DNA from: RBG-13-51-18 sp050014095
GTDB lineage: Bacteria > Chloroflexota > Dehalococcoidia > Dehalococcoidales > RBG-16-60-22
Reading direction: 5' to 3'
Length of the DNA stretch: 64,000 nucleotides
Assembly: GCA_050014095.1 (NCBI GenBank)
Contig: JBEKDZ010000001.1
Location: 248,001-312,000 of the forward strand
Shown here: positions 43,783 through 52,462 of the stretch, one piece after another
Layout of the letters: each line of letters opens with the position of its first letter
Position numbering within the stretch: position 1 is the first letter of the stretch
The notes under the pieces: model-generated
What the model saw: only the letters and a program-made list of their open reading frames with translations
Database searches by the model: none
Told to the model about the DNA's origin: nothing
Translations under genes and position numbers: made by a program

Positions 43783-43841
43783 TGGTTCGACCCTCCTGCG
43801 CTTAAGCTTCGGAGGGCAGGCAAGCTCATGATGAGCGAGAG
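43783..43841. repeat. Interrupted GGTTCGAC-type repeat between nuoM and nuoN
   Basis: ATGGTTCGAC and AGGCAAGCTCATGATGAGCG look like the two halves of the GGTTCGACAGGCTCACCATG repeat, split by a CCCTCC/GGAGGG hairpin. It begins right after the nuoM stop. Confidence 0.55.
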
Positions 43842-43867
43842 ATAAGAAGGGAAAAGGAGAACGGCAC

Positions 43868-45328
43868 TTGAATCTGGCGTTGTTCAAACCGGAGATTGCT
43901 CTGGCGGCTACCGCCGTACTGGTAATACTGCTTGATCTGTTCATCAAGCAGAAGGCCGTGATGCGTTATTTAAGCCTGGCCGGACTGGTGGTTGCCGGGG
44001 TTTTTGCCGTGATGCTCTGGGGCAGCAATAGTCCTGCCCTATTTAATAACATGCTGGCGGCGGATAATTTTGCTGTTTTCTTCAAGCTGCTGTTCCTGGG
44101 AATCGCTTTCCTGGTTATCCTGGGTTCCGCCGACTACGAAAACAAGTTCGCCGGCTTTAAGAGTGAATACTACGCCCTGATTCTGCTTTCAACGCTGGGC
44201 ATGATGCTCATGTCGTCCGCTACCGACCTTATTTCCATCTTTATTGCCCTGGAGCTAACGAGCGTCTCCCTCTACGTGCTGGTGAGCCTGCTCAAGGATA
44301 AAAAGTCCACCGAAGCGGCTTTAAAGTATCTGCTGCTGGGGGCTATCGCTTCCGCGGTATTGCTTTACGGCATGGCACTGGTCTTTGGCACTACCGGCCA
44401 GACCCAGCTGACGGCTATCGCGCAGTCCGTCATGGGGCTGGGGAATATATCAGTCTCTGGCAATCCGGCGTTTTACCTTGGCATCGTCCTGATGATTGCC
44501 GGCTTTGGATTTAAGATTGCCGCCGTGCCCTTCCAGATGTGGGTGCCGGACGTTTATGAGGGTGCGCCGACGACTATCACTGCTTACCTTTCCGTGGGGA
44601 GTAAAGCGGCAGGGTTCGCCGCCATTCTACGCGTCTTTTTCAGCGCCTTCGCCACGCCTTTCACGGTGAGCCACGACTGGGGTATCATCTTCGCCGTGTT
44701 GTCGGTAATAAGCATGATTGTCGGCAACGTGGCGGCCATCCCGCAGACCAATATCAAACGGATGCTGGGGTACTCCAGCATCGCCCAGGCTGGCTATCTC
44801 ATGGTGGGGCTTGCTACCTTCGGACTAGCTATGTCATCGACGATGGTTGCCGAAAGCGGACTCCTCTTCTTCCTCGCCAGCTATGCCTTGACCAATTTGG
44901 GGACATTTATCGCGGTTATCGTCATTTCCAACAAAATCAACAGCGATAATATTGCGGACTACGCTGGCATGGGCAAGCGGTCGCCCCTACTGGCACTGGC
45001 TCTAACATTATGTCTGGTATCACTCATCGGCATACCGCCGGCGGCCGGCTTCATGGCTAAGTTCTATATCTTCAGTCTGGCGGTGCAGCACGGGCTACTC
45101 TGGCTCGTGATCATCGCCGCTATCAACAGCGTTATCTCTGCCTACTACTACCTGCGCGTGGTTAAGGTCATGTGGTTCAACCAACCCACTGCCGTGGGAA
45201 AAGTGCCATCATCTATCACCCCGAAAATCGCTCTGGTTATCTGCTGTCTCGGCGTCCTGCTATTGGGCATTATCCCCGGGCTGGTAATGAAGCTGGCGGA
45301 ACTAGCCACGAGCATCTTTACGTTTTAG
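43868..45328 (+). CDS. nuoN: Complex I subunit NuoN
   Basis: The third antiporter-like subunit. The 486-residue protein has SIFIALELTSVSLYVLVSLL, then KIAAVPFQMWVPDVYEGAPT and IKRMLGYSSIAQAGYLMVGL, typical of NuoN. The start is TTG 43868 with AAGGAG upstream. It closes the operon; no nuoE, nuoF or nuoG is seen on either side. Confidence 0.95.
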   Translation: MNLALFKPEIALAATAVLVILLDLFIKQKAVMRYLSLAGLVVAGVFAVMLWGSNSPALFNNMLAADNFAVFFKLLFLGIAFLVILGSADYENKFAGFKSEYYALILLSTLGMMLMSSATDLISIFIALELTSVSLYVLVSLLKDKKSTEAALKYLLLGAIASAVLLYGMALVFGTTGQTQLTAIAQSVMGLGNISVSGNPAFYLGIVLMIAGFGFKIAAVPFQMWVPDVYEGAPTTITAYLSVGSKAAGFAAILRVFFSAFATPFTVSHDWGIIFAVLSVISMIVGNVAAIPQTNIKRMLGYSSIAQAGYLMVGLATFGLAMSSTMVAESGLLFFLASYALTNLGTFIAVIVISNKINSDNIADYAGMGKRSPLLALALTLCLVSLIGIPPAAGFMAKFYIFSLAVQHGLLWLVIIAAINSVISAYYYLRVVKVMWFNQPTAVGKVPSSITPKIALVICCLGVLLLGIIPGLVMKLAELATSIFTF

Positions 45329-45370
45329 GGCAATAGTTAAAGAATAAAAAATACTCCGTAAACCGAAAGA

Positions 45371-45811
45371 CTAATGCTGCCACAGCTCGGGAGAGTTCAG
45401 GATTAAATCATCCACGCCAACAGTCCCACCACTGCGTGTAAAGACGATCGTTACAGTGACTTCATCTGCCATTGTATATTTAGCCTTATATACCACGGTG
45501 GTCTTATCACTTTCTACTTTGACATCGGAAAGCACTAAAGATACATATGTACCAATTTTCTTGCTATAAAAATCCTTGAAACTTCCAAATAGCTCTTCTG
45601 AATTTCTTGCCGCCATGTCTTGGTCAAAATAAAGGCTATAACTCTGGTAATCCCCGGCACTTAACGCCTTTAACATTGCCTCGGTTATCGATTGGGCAAA
45701 AGCCGGTGCGGTAACTGTCGGCGTGGTTTCCGTGGGTTCAGATTTACCGCACCCGGGGAGTACGGCTATCAATAGCATCACGACAACAGCAGTAAATACT
45801 ATATTACGCAT
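45371..45811 (-). CDS. Lipoprotein with NTF2-like (DUF3887-type) domain
   Basis: A 146-residue exported lipoprotein: hydrophobic signal, lipobox VLPGC (Cys21), a Thr/Pro linker, then a domain with ALSAGDYQSYSLYFDQDMAA and a beta-rich C-terminal half (TTVVYKAKYTMADEVTVTIV). This resembles DUF3887 proteins of unknown role. It converges with the nuo operon; only 42 bases separate the stops. Confidence 0.7.
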   Translation of the reverse strand: MRNIVFTAVVVMLLIAVLPGCGKSEPTETTPTVTAPAFAQSITEAMLKALSAGDYQSYSLYFDQDMAARNSEELFGSFKDFYSKKIGTYVSLVLSDVKVESDKTTVVYKAKYTMADEVTVTIVFTRSGGTVGVDDLILNSPELWQH

Positions 45812-45905
45812 TTTTCTACCTCATCTGTTCTTACGATAAATGTTTCTTTATAAAATTCTATCATAAAATATCCTTATAGTCACAAGTGAACACCGGACAA
45901 TGAAA

Positions 45906-45933
45906 ACGCCCCAGCTTTAAGACGCCGGGGCGT
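45906..45933 (-). terminator. Hairpin terminator after the short-chain dehydrogenase gene
   Basis: ACGCCCC (45906-45912) pairs with GGGGCGT (45927-45933). On the minus strand the stem is followed by a short T-run (TTTTCATTG). It is 26 bases beyond the stop of the 45960 gene. Confidence 0.6.
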
Positions 45934-45959
45934 AAATTTTAGAGACGCTTAAAAAAATC

Positions 45960-46706
45960 CTATACTTTAATTACGCCGAACTTTTCCTCTAAAGCGGCTT
46001 TATCCCATATCTTGCCGGTCACGTCCTGGGGTTTGGAGCCAGCCAGCAACGCCGGGTATTTCTGCCAGATTATTGGCTCCTCGAAGTTGTTGGTATCATG
46101 ACCTTCCATAAAGCCCATGACCACCTCGGTCTTGACGAAGTAGGGTCGGATACAGGTAATAGCGATGCCCTCTTCCCGCCGCACTTCCCGTGCCAAGCCC
46201 ATGGTCAACCTCTCAACAGCGGCTTTGGTGACGCCGTAGGCGATGTTCATCCGGATTTCCTTGGCAAGTATCGATGATACGTTGATAATCATGCCGCTTT
46301 TCTTCTCTATCATGTGCGGCAGGACAACTTTAGAACAGAGATAAGTGCCATCCAGATTGACGGAGAGGATAAGACGCCATCGTTTATAAGTCATTTTATC
46401 GAAAGCGTCCTGGGAAGTAACGCCGGCATTGTTGACCAGTATATCTATTTTGCCGAACTTTTCCAGCGCCTTGTTGACGACGTTATTAACGTCTTCTTCG
46501 ATGGTGATGTCGCCACCCATAGAGAGCGTTTTACGTCCCATCGCTTCGATTTCTCCGGCGGTTTCCGTCAGCTTGCCGTCGTCGGTAATGCGGTCGCAAA
46601 TCACGAGGTCGGCGCCGGCTTCCGCCATGCCCAGGGAGATTGATTTGCCCAGTCCCTGCCTGGCGCCGGTGACCAGAGCCACTTTGCCTTGCAATGGAAG
46701 TGCCAT
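45960..46706 (-). CDS. Short-chain dehydrogenase/reductase
   Basis: A 248-residue classical SDR: NAD(P) motif TGARQGLGKS, NNAG at DILVNNAGVTS, catalytic Ser in NVSSI and the YxxxK in AYGVTKAA. An acidic pair (CDRITDD) after the second strand suggests NAD preference. The substrate is unknown; its neighbours are acyl-CoA enzymes, so a 3-oxoacyl or secondary-alcohol substrate is plausible. AAGGAGG precedes ATG 46706. Confidence 0.88.
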   Translation of the reverse strand: MALPLQGKVALVTGARQGLGKSISLGMAEAGADLVICDRITDDGKLTETAGEIEAMGRKTLSMGGDITIEEDVNNVVNKALEKFGKIDILVNNAGVTSQDAFDKMTYKRWRLILSVNLDGTYLCSKVVLPHMIEKKSGMIINVSSILAKEIRMNIAYGVTKAAVERLTMGLAREVRREEGIAITCIRPYFVKTEVVMGFMEGHDTNNFEEPIIWQKYPALLAGSKPQDVTGKIWDKAALEEKFGVIKV

Positions 46707-46735
46707 TTTGGTGCCTCCTTTTCAATTAATACTAG

Positions 46736-46822
46736 TGTCATTCCAGCGTAGGCTGGAATGCATTTTTTATATTCTACTTTTTTTGTACTCCTTGATGGAT
46801 TCTGGCCTTCGCCAGAATGACA
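46736..46822. repeat. Palindromic dispersed repeat between two SDR genes
   Basis: TGTCATTCCAGCGTAGGCTG at one end and GGCCTTCGCCAGAATGACA at the other: the same 87-bp element as at 18894-18980, in the opposite orientation. Confidence 0.85.
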
Positions 46823-46854
46823 TATTCTGGATGGATTGTACCGTATTTCAGCCT

Positions 46855-47619
46855 CTACGTCAGCATACCGTAATCGAGCGGGAAGAGTCCAGCCGTCTGG
46901 TTCTTGGCAGCATCGGAAGCCAGGTAAAGGGCCAGCGCCGCCACGTCGTCCGGCTCGCCGAAGCGTCCGATAACCGTCTGTGCCAGCATACGGTCATTGA
47001 CCCCCGGCATTTTCAGGAAGGGGTCGGACAGTCGGCTGTGCACCCAGGCGGGCGCGATGGAGTTGACGCGGATATTCCACTTGCCCCATTCCTTAGCCAT
47101 GACGCGGGTCATGTGAATGATAGCCGCCTTGCTGATGCAGTAGAGGCCCAGCGTTTCCTCCGTTCGGATGCCCATGTAGGAGGTGATATTAATAATGCTG
47201 CCGCCGCCCTGCTCTTTCATGATAGGGGCAATCTGCTTGCACAGGAAGAAGGGACCCTTAACATTAACGCTCATCACATTATCCCACTGCCATTCCTCGA
47301 CATCCGTGAGGGGCACCATGAAGCTGGAGCCGGAGCTATTGACCACGATATCGATACGCCCGCACTCTTTCATGACAGCATCCACCAGCGCTTTAATCGT
47401 GTCCAGTTTGCCGAGGTGTCCGACTATCCCCAGGACTTTGCCTTTGGACTTGGCTTTGATTTCCCCGGCGACTTTATCCAGGTTTTCCTGCTTGCGGCTG
47501 CTGATGACGACGTCGGCGCCAGCCACAGAATAAGTCTCGGCGATAGCCTTACCGATATCCCCCGCCCCGCCTAGTATCAGAGCGACCTTACCTTTCAAAG
47601 AAAATTGAGATACGTCCAT
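46855..47619 (-). CDS. Short-chain dehydrogenase/reductase
   Basis: A 254-residue SDR with NAD(P) motif GGAGDIGKAIAE, catalytic Ser in INITSYMG and YxxxK in LYCISKAA. The usual NNAG reads NSSG (VVNSSGSSF), a mild deviation. It is not a close duplicate of the neighbouring SDR. Substrate unknown; the cluster suggests acyl-CoA or alcohol metabolism. Confidence 0.87.
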   Translation of the reverse strand: MDVSQFSLKGKVALILGGAGDIGKAIAETYSVAGADVVISSRKQENLDKVAGEIKAKSKGKVLGIVGHLGKLDTIKALVDAVMKECGRIDIVVNSSGSSFMVPLTDVEEWQWDNVMSVNVKGPFFLCKQIAPIMKEQGGGSIINITSYMGIRTEETLGLYCISKAAIIHMTRVMAKEWGKWNIRVNSIAPAWVHSRLSDPFLKMPGVNDRMLAQTVIGRFGEPDDVAALALYLASDAAKNQTAGLFPLDYGMLT

Positions 47620-47648
47620 GCATTACTCCTTTTTTATATTTCCTTGCC

Positions 47649-47780
47649 TGTCATTGTGAGCGAAGCGAAGCAATCCGTTTCCCTTTTCCCCACCCCTGGA
47701 TTCCCGCCTTCGCGGGAATGACGCTTTTTCCGAGAGGATTGCCGCGTCGTCCTTTCGCGGAAGGACTCCTCGCAATGACA
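47649..47780. repeat. Composite palindromic repeat (GTCATTGTGAGC type)
   Basis: The ends TGTCATTGTGAGCGAAGC and CTCCTCGCAATGACA frame AAGCAATCC/GGATTGCC pairs. Inside lies GGATTCCCGCCTTCGCGGGA then ATGAC, the end of another family member, so this also looks nested. It ends 8 bases before the thiolase stop. Confidence 0.8.
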
Positions 47781-47787
47781 ATGTACT

Positions 47788-49005
47788 TTACTCCACTTTA
47801 ATAATACAGGCGTCCGCCTGGGCTAAACCGCCGCAGATGGCGCCCATAGCATAGCCGCCGCCCCGCCGCCGCAGCTCGTACATCAGGTTCATCACAACCC
47901 TGGCGCCGCTGGCGGTGTTAGGGTGCCCGATGGCGATGGCGCTACCGTTGACATTCATCTTTTCACGTATCGCCTGATATTTATTCTTGTCCTTATCGAC
48001 AGCAACCATCATTGATACCAGAGGTACACAGGCAAAGGCTTCATTGATTTCCATGATCGTCATATCGTTCATCGTCAGGTTGGCTTTTTTCAGAGCTTTC
48101 AGCATGGCATTGCCGGGACCTTCCGGCATGCGGCTGGCATTGAGAGCAATTGATACCGACGCTACCACAGTGCCCAGGACTTTCAGCCCCAGTTGCTGCG
48201 CCTTCCCGCGGGTCATCAGCAGGATAGCCGTAGCGCCGTCGTTGAGACCAGGGGCATTGCCGGCGGTTATCATGCGGGTATTGTAAATCGGTTTTAGCTT
48301 GGCCAGCCCCTCCATGGTCGTGCCGGGACGGTACTGCTCATCGATATCCAGGACCTTGGGATCGCCTTTCGGCTGCGCGATGGACATCGGCATCATCTCA
48401 TCCTTGAATTTGCCGGCTTCCCAAGCCTTGCCATAGTTGGTGTGGCTGCGGGCCGACCACTCGTCCATGTCCTCCCGCGTGAACTTATATTCGAATGCCA
48501 CGTTGTCGCTATCGACAGAGACAGGATTGAAATCTTTATAGCCCAGAGCTACCAGCGGGTCTTCCATTTTAACGTCCGTCAGGCGGTAGCCGTTGAACCT
48601 AAGATTCCTCACCACCAGGGGCGACTGCCCGAATGATGCAGCGCCGCCGGCGATGGCGACCTCGATTTCTCCGGCGGCCATTTCCATCGCCGCCAGCTTG
48701 ACAGCGTGCATGGCGGAGACACAAGCCATATCGAAGGAGATGGAGACCGTCTCGTGGGGCAGCCCGGCCCTGATGAGCGATTGGCGGGCGGCGACAGGGG
48801 TGTACGGGTCGCGGCAGGCAGAGGTATCACCCACGCCCCAGAATACCTCCTGCACTACATCGGGCTTGACGCCCACCCTTTTTACGACTTCTCGCATCGG
48901 GATAGCGCCCAGCTCGTAATAGTCTATATTGGCAAGGGAACCGCCGAACCTGCCGAACGGCGTCCTTACCGCACCTACAATGACGACATCTTTATCACTT
49001 GCCAT
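47788..49005 (-). CDS. Thiolase family protein (acetyl-CoA acyltransferase)
   Basis: Would cleave or form 3-oxoacyl-CoA. The 405-residue protein has the nucleophilic Cys95 in FDMACVSAMH, NEAFACVPLVSM, and His361 and Cys391 in GHPNTASGAR and AICGGLAQAD. All catalytic residues are present; the GHP loop has NT where IG is more common. It lies with HBD and crotonase genes, consistent with beta-oxidation or butanoyl-CoA chemistry. Confidence 0.9.
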   Translation of the reverse strand: MASDKDVVIVGAVRTPFGRFGGSLANIDYYELGAIPMREVVKRVGVKPDVVQEVFWGVGDTSACRDPYTPVAARQSLIRAGLPHETVSISFDMACVSAMHAVKLAAMEMAAGEIEVAIAGGAASFGQSPLVVRNLRFNGYRLTDVKMEDPLVALGYKDFNPVSVDSDNVAFEYKFTREDMDEWSARSHTNYGKAWEAGKFKDEMMPMSIAQPKGDPKVLDIDEQYRPGTTMEGLAKLKPIYNTRMITAGNAPGLNDGATAILLMTRGKAQQLGLKVLGTVVASVSIALNASRMPEGPGNAMLKALKKANLTMNDMTIMEINEAFACVPLVSMMVAVDKDKNKYQAIREKMNVNGSAIAIGHPNTASGARVVMNLMYELRRRGGGYAMGAICGGLAQADACIIKVE

Positions 49006-49052
49006 TTTTTAACCTTCCTTTTCTAACAACTTATATAAATATATATTACAAC

Positions 49053-49907
49053 CTATTTCGGGGGATACTCGTAAAAGCCGCGCCCGGTCTTGCGGCCGAG
49101 TTTGCCGGCTTGCACCATATTCTTCAAGAGCGGGGCGGGCATAAGACGTTCTCCAAACTCTGCGTACATCGTCTCCAGTCCGTGCATTACCACATCAGCG
49201 CCGGCGAGGTCGCAGAGCTCCAACGGTCCCATCGGGTGGTTCAGACAGAGTTTAATGGCTTTATCCACCTCTGCCGGTTTGTTGCCGTCCATGACGCAGT
49301 AGAAAGCCTCGTTCATCAATGCATCCACCAGTCGCGAGACGATGAAACCGGCATGGTCGGTGGCTTCACAGGGCTCTTTGCCGATTTTCTTAACGAATTC
49401 TTTGGAAGCTTCGAGGACTTCAGCTTTAGTGTTCTTATGGGGTATAACTTCAACGCCCTTCATCACTGGCACCGGATTCATGAAGTGGATGCCGATGAAT
49501 CTGGTGGGGTTTTTAATGACGGTGGCGATTTCGCTAATGGGTAAAGAAGAGGTATTGGTCGCCAGAATAGCGTCCGGCTTACAGATTTCATCCAGCTCGG
49601 TAAATAGTTTTTTCTTTACGTCTATGTCCTCGACAACACTTTCTATTACCAGGTCACAGTCACGGAAGTCCTTGACATCAGTAGTGCCCTTAATACGGCT
49701 AAGCGCAGCTTCCTTATCCTGCTGCGTAATCCTGGCCTTTTCCACTGACCTAGTCAGCGATGAGTTAATGGATGACAGGGCCTTGTTTAAATTCTCTGCA
49801 TTTCTCGAAGAGCCCAATACCTGGTAACCTGATTGAGCACATACCTGAACAATACCTATGCCCATTGCTCCAGTCATGCCGGCTACACCGACCTTTTTAA
49901 TTTCCAT
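49053..49907 (-). CDS. 3-hydroxyacyl-CoA dehydrogenase (HBD-like)
   Basis: Would oxidise 3-hydroxyacyl-CoA with NAD. The 284-residue protein has the N-terminal Rossmann domain, the NTSSLPISEIA and FIGIHFMNPVPVMKGVEVI motifs (catalytic His141), and the C-terminal dimer domain with NHPMGPLELCDLAGADVV and GRKTGRGFYEY. The glycine-rich loop reads GMTGAMGIG, seemingly one residue longer than the usual GAGTMG. GAAAGGAG precedes ATG 49907. Confidence 0.9.
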   Translation of the reverse strand: MEIKKVGVAGMTGAMGIGIVQVCAQSGYQVLGSSRNAENLNKALSSINSSLTRSVEKARITQQDKEAALSRIKGTTDVKDFRDCDLVIESVVEDIDVKKKLFTELDEICKPDAILATNTSSLPISEIATVIKNPTRFIGIHFMNPVPVMKGVEVIPHKNTKAEVLEASKEFVKKIGKEPCEATDHAGFIVSRLVDALMNEAFYCVMDGNKPAEVDKAIKLCLNHPMGPLELCDLAGADVVMHGLETMYAEFGERLMPAPLLKNMVQAGKLGRKTGRGFYEYPPK

Positions 49908-50066
49908 GGTGCTCCTTTCTTACTATCGATTGAGTCCTTTGCCTCGTAAAAATCTTCCACTTTTTTCCATCACTCCAGCAAAGTCAGAACTATGCTTTTA
50001 TGACCTCTACATCAACCTCCTTTCAACTCCTCTACCCAACCACGGCAACTACACATGTTGACATTT

Positions 50067-50849
50067 TTATCTGTTTTTAAATACCACTTTCCGTTTCTCC
50101 AGGAATGCCTTCATGCCCTCTTTCTGGTCTTCCGTCGCAAAGCAGAGGGCGTCGCAGAGGGCTTCTATATCCAACCCGGAGTCAATATCGGTGTCGATGC
50201 CGGTATTAATTGCCAGCTTGGCCATGGCCAGCACCGGTCCGCTCTTGCCCGCCAGCTTGGCAGCCCACGACATCGCTTCTTCCATAAGTTTATCCGGCGG
50301 CACCACTTTATTCACCAGCCCCAGATTCAATGCGGTGGTGGCGTCAATCATGTCCCCGAGGAAAATCATCTCTTTGGCTTTAGCCACCCCGATGAGACGC
50401 GGCAGACGCTGGGTGCCGCTGGCGCCAGGAATCAGCCCCAGGTTAATCTCCGGCTGCCCGAACCGCGCCTTCTCCGAGCATATGCGCAGGTCGCAGCACA
50501 TAGAAAGCTCACAGCCTCCCCCCAGAGCGTAACCGTTTATAGCGGCGATGGTCGGTTTGGAAAGTGAGTAGATGCGGTCGGACGCTTTGCGGATGGTCGC
50601 CATGAACTTTTGAGCAGCAATGGTATCCATGTTCTGCATCTCCACCACGTCCGAACCGGCGGCGAAGGCTTTTTCCCCGCTGCCGGTAAGAATCACCGCC
50701 CTCACCTCGTCGTCGTTTTCCATAGCTTCGAAAACGTCGTAAAGCTCGGTGTAAACGGCGCTGTTGAGGGCGTTTAAGGCTTCCGGGCGATTGAGGGTAA
50801 CAATACCGATGCCGTCTTTTTTCTTGTAAAGCAAAGTTTTGTAGGTCAC
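50067..50849 (-). CDS. Enoyl-CoA hydratase/isomerase (crotonase family)
   Basis: Would hydrate 2-enoyl-CoA. The 260-residue protein has the oxyanion-hole segments AFAAGSDV and INGYALGGGCELS, and two glutamates, Glu114 and Glu134 (FGQPEINLGLIPGASGTQ), as in true hydratases. The start is GTG 50849, preceded by GAGAGGAGAT. It completes thiolase and HBD; no acyl-CoA dehydrogenase is seen nearby. Confidence 0.9.
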   Translation of the reverse strand: MTYKTLLYKKKDGIGIVTLNRPEALNALNSAVYTELYDVFEAMENDDEVRAVILTGSGEKAFAAGSDVVEMQNMDTIAAQKFMATIRKASDRIYSLSKPTIAAINGYALGGGCELSMCCDLRICSEKARFGQPEINLGLIPGASGTQRLPRLIGVAKAKEMIFLGDMIDATTALNLGLVNKVVPPDKLMEEAMSWAAKLAGKSGPVLAMAKLAINTGIDTDIDSGLDIEALCDALCFATEDQKEGMKAFLEKRKVVFKNR

Positions 50850-51012
50850 AGTCTTATCTCCTCTCTTTTCGATTGGATGGTTCGGATTGCGTACCTGTTT
50901 ACATAAATAAAGGCGGTTGGAGTATAAACGAGAAGAAAAATACCTTTAATATTTTAAACTTTTTTACGTGTGAGTGTCAAGAAAAACGCCTCGCGTAAAA
51001 CACTCAACCAAA

Positions 51013-51041
51013 TTGACAATCCCGCCTATGTTCGTTAAACT
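51013..51041 (+). promoter_or_regulatory. Candidate tldD promoter
   Basis: TTGACA (51013-51018), a 17-base spacer, and TAAACT (51036-51041), 44 bases before the tldD ATG. It lies in the divergent gap after the crotonase gene. Confidence 0.5.
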
Positions 51042-51085
51042 TTGCTTGACTGTACCAAACTCCATCTTTTATAGAGGTTAAAATC

Positions 51086-52462
51086 ATGCCGCAAATTGAG
51101 GAAATCGCGCAAAGTCTGACCGCAGAGTTTAAGAAGGGTAAAACGGACTATTTAGAAGCCCGCTTCGAGGAAAACCAGACCAGCTATATCATGTACCGCG
51201 GACAAGCACTGGACTCCATCGGACGCTCTACTGCCTCCGGCGGCAACGTGCGGGCTTTGGTTAAAGGGGGGTGGGGTTTTACCAGCTTTAACGACTTCGA
51301 TAAGCTAAATGACCGCGTCTGGCTGGCTATCGAACAAGCGCAGTCCGCTGGCTCTGGCAAAAGTCTTTTAGCCCCCATCGACCCCGCCCAAGAAACCATT
51401 CCCAGCGGGGTGACACACAATCCGGTGACCATCCCACTGGCGGAGAAGAAGCGCCTGCTGGACGAATATAACGAAATCATCTGGAGCGTCCCGGAGGTTA
51501 AAACCTCGAATATCGGCTACTCGGATAGCCATAAAAAGGTCATCTTCCTGAACTCCGAAAGTAGCCTGATTTCCCAGGAGAGGGCGGATGTCTCCATCAG
51601 ACTCCAGGCTATCGCGGCTAAAGACGGGGAGGTGCAGCAGGTGGGGTTAAGTCTGGGGAGCCGCGGCGAATTTAACGCTATCCGTAACCTCCACGACAAG
51701 GTCAAGGAGATGTCCCAAAACGCCGTGGCTTTGCTCTACGCGCCGCAGGTAAAAGGCGGTGAATATACGGTAGTCCTCGACCCCATATTGGCGGGTGTCT
51801 TCGTGCATGAGGCTTTCGGGCATCTATCGGAGTCCGACTTCGTTTACGAGAACGACCGCATGCGGGAGATTATGGTGCTCGGGAAGAAGTTCGGCGTCGA
51901 CAATCTGAATATCGTAGATTCGGCGGCGGAGCCGGGACTGCGCGGCAGCTTTAAGTACGACGACGAGGGTACCCGGGCGACGAAAACCTATTTAATAAGA
52001 GAGGGCAAGCTCGCCGGCCGACTGCACTCACGGGAGACCGCCGCTAAAATGAACGAGAAACCTACCGGCAACGCGCGGGCGATTAACTACCGCTTCCCAC
52101 CCATCGTGCGCATGACCAATACCTATATCGAGCCGGGCAAGATGTCCTTCGAAGAAATGATCGCCGACATCAAGGAAGGCATCTACGCCAAGAACTGGTA
52201 CGGCGGGACGACCAGCATGGAGATGTTCACCTTCTCCGCCGGCGAGGCTTATATGATACGCAACGGTAAAATCGCCGAGGCTATCCGTCCTATTATGCTG
52301 ACCGGTAATGTTTTCACCACGCTTAAAAATATCGACGCCATCGGCAACGACCTGGATATGAACCAAGGCGGCGGCTGCGGCAAGGGCGGGCAAATGCCCC
52401 TCCCCGTCTCCAACGGCAGCCCCCATATCCGCATCCGCCATTGCCTTATCGGAGGTAAATAA
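51086..52462 (+). CDS. tldD: TldD-type metalloprotease subunit
   Basis: TldD with TldE forms a heterodimeric metalloprotease that trims peptides, known from microcin and antitoxin processing. The 458-residue protein has the zinc site HEAFGH (241-246) in VFVHEAFGHLSES and the C-terminal GNVFTTLKNIDAIGND and CGKGGQMPLPVSNGSPHIRI segments. Its stop shares one base with the tldE ATG. Native substrate unknown; no RiPP precursor is obvious nearby. Confidence 0.92.
   Translation: MPQIEEIAQSLTAEFKKGKTDYLEARFEENQTSYIMYRGQALDSIGRSTASGGNVRALVKGGWGFTSFNDFDKLNDRVWLAIEQAQSAGSGKSLLAPIDPAQETIPSGVTHNPVTIPLAEKKRLLDEYNEIIWSVPEVKTSNIGYSDSHKKVIFLNSESSLISQERADVSIRLQAIAAKDGEVQQVGLSLGSRGEFNAIRNLHDKVKEMSQNAVALLYAPQVKGGEYTVVLDPILAGVFVHEAFGHLSESDFVYENDRMREIMVLGKKFGVDNLNIVDSAAEPGLRGSFKYDDEGTRATKTYLIREGKLAGRLHSRETAAKMNEKPTGNARAINYRFPPIVRMTNTYIEPGKMSFEEMIADIKEGIYAKNWYGGTTSMEMFTFSAGEAYMIRNGKIAEAIRPIMLTGNVFTTLKNIDAIGNDLDMNQGGGCGKGGQMPLPVSNGSPHIRIRHCLIGGK

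Noticed and set aside
46429..47574. Plus-strand open frame of about 380 codons across both SDR genes
   Set aside because: It is antisense to two clear SDR genes and crosses a dispersed repeat; the translation has no family features.
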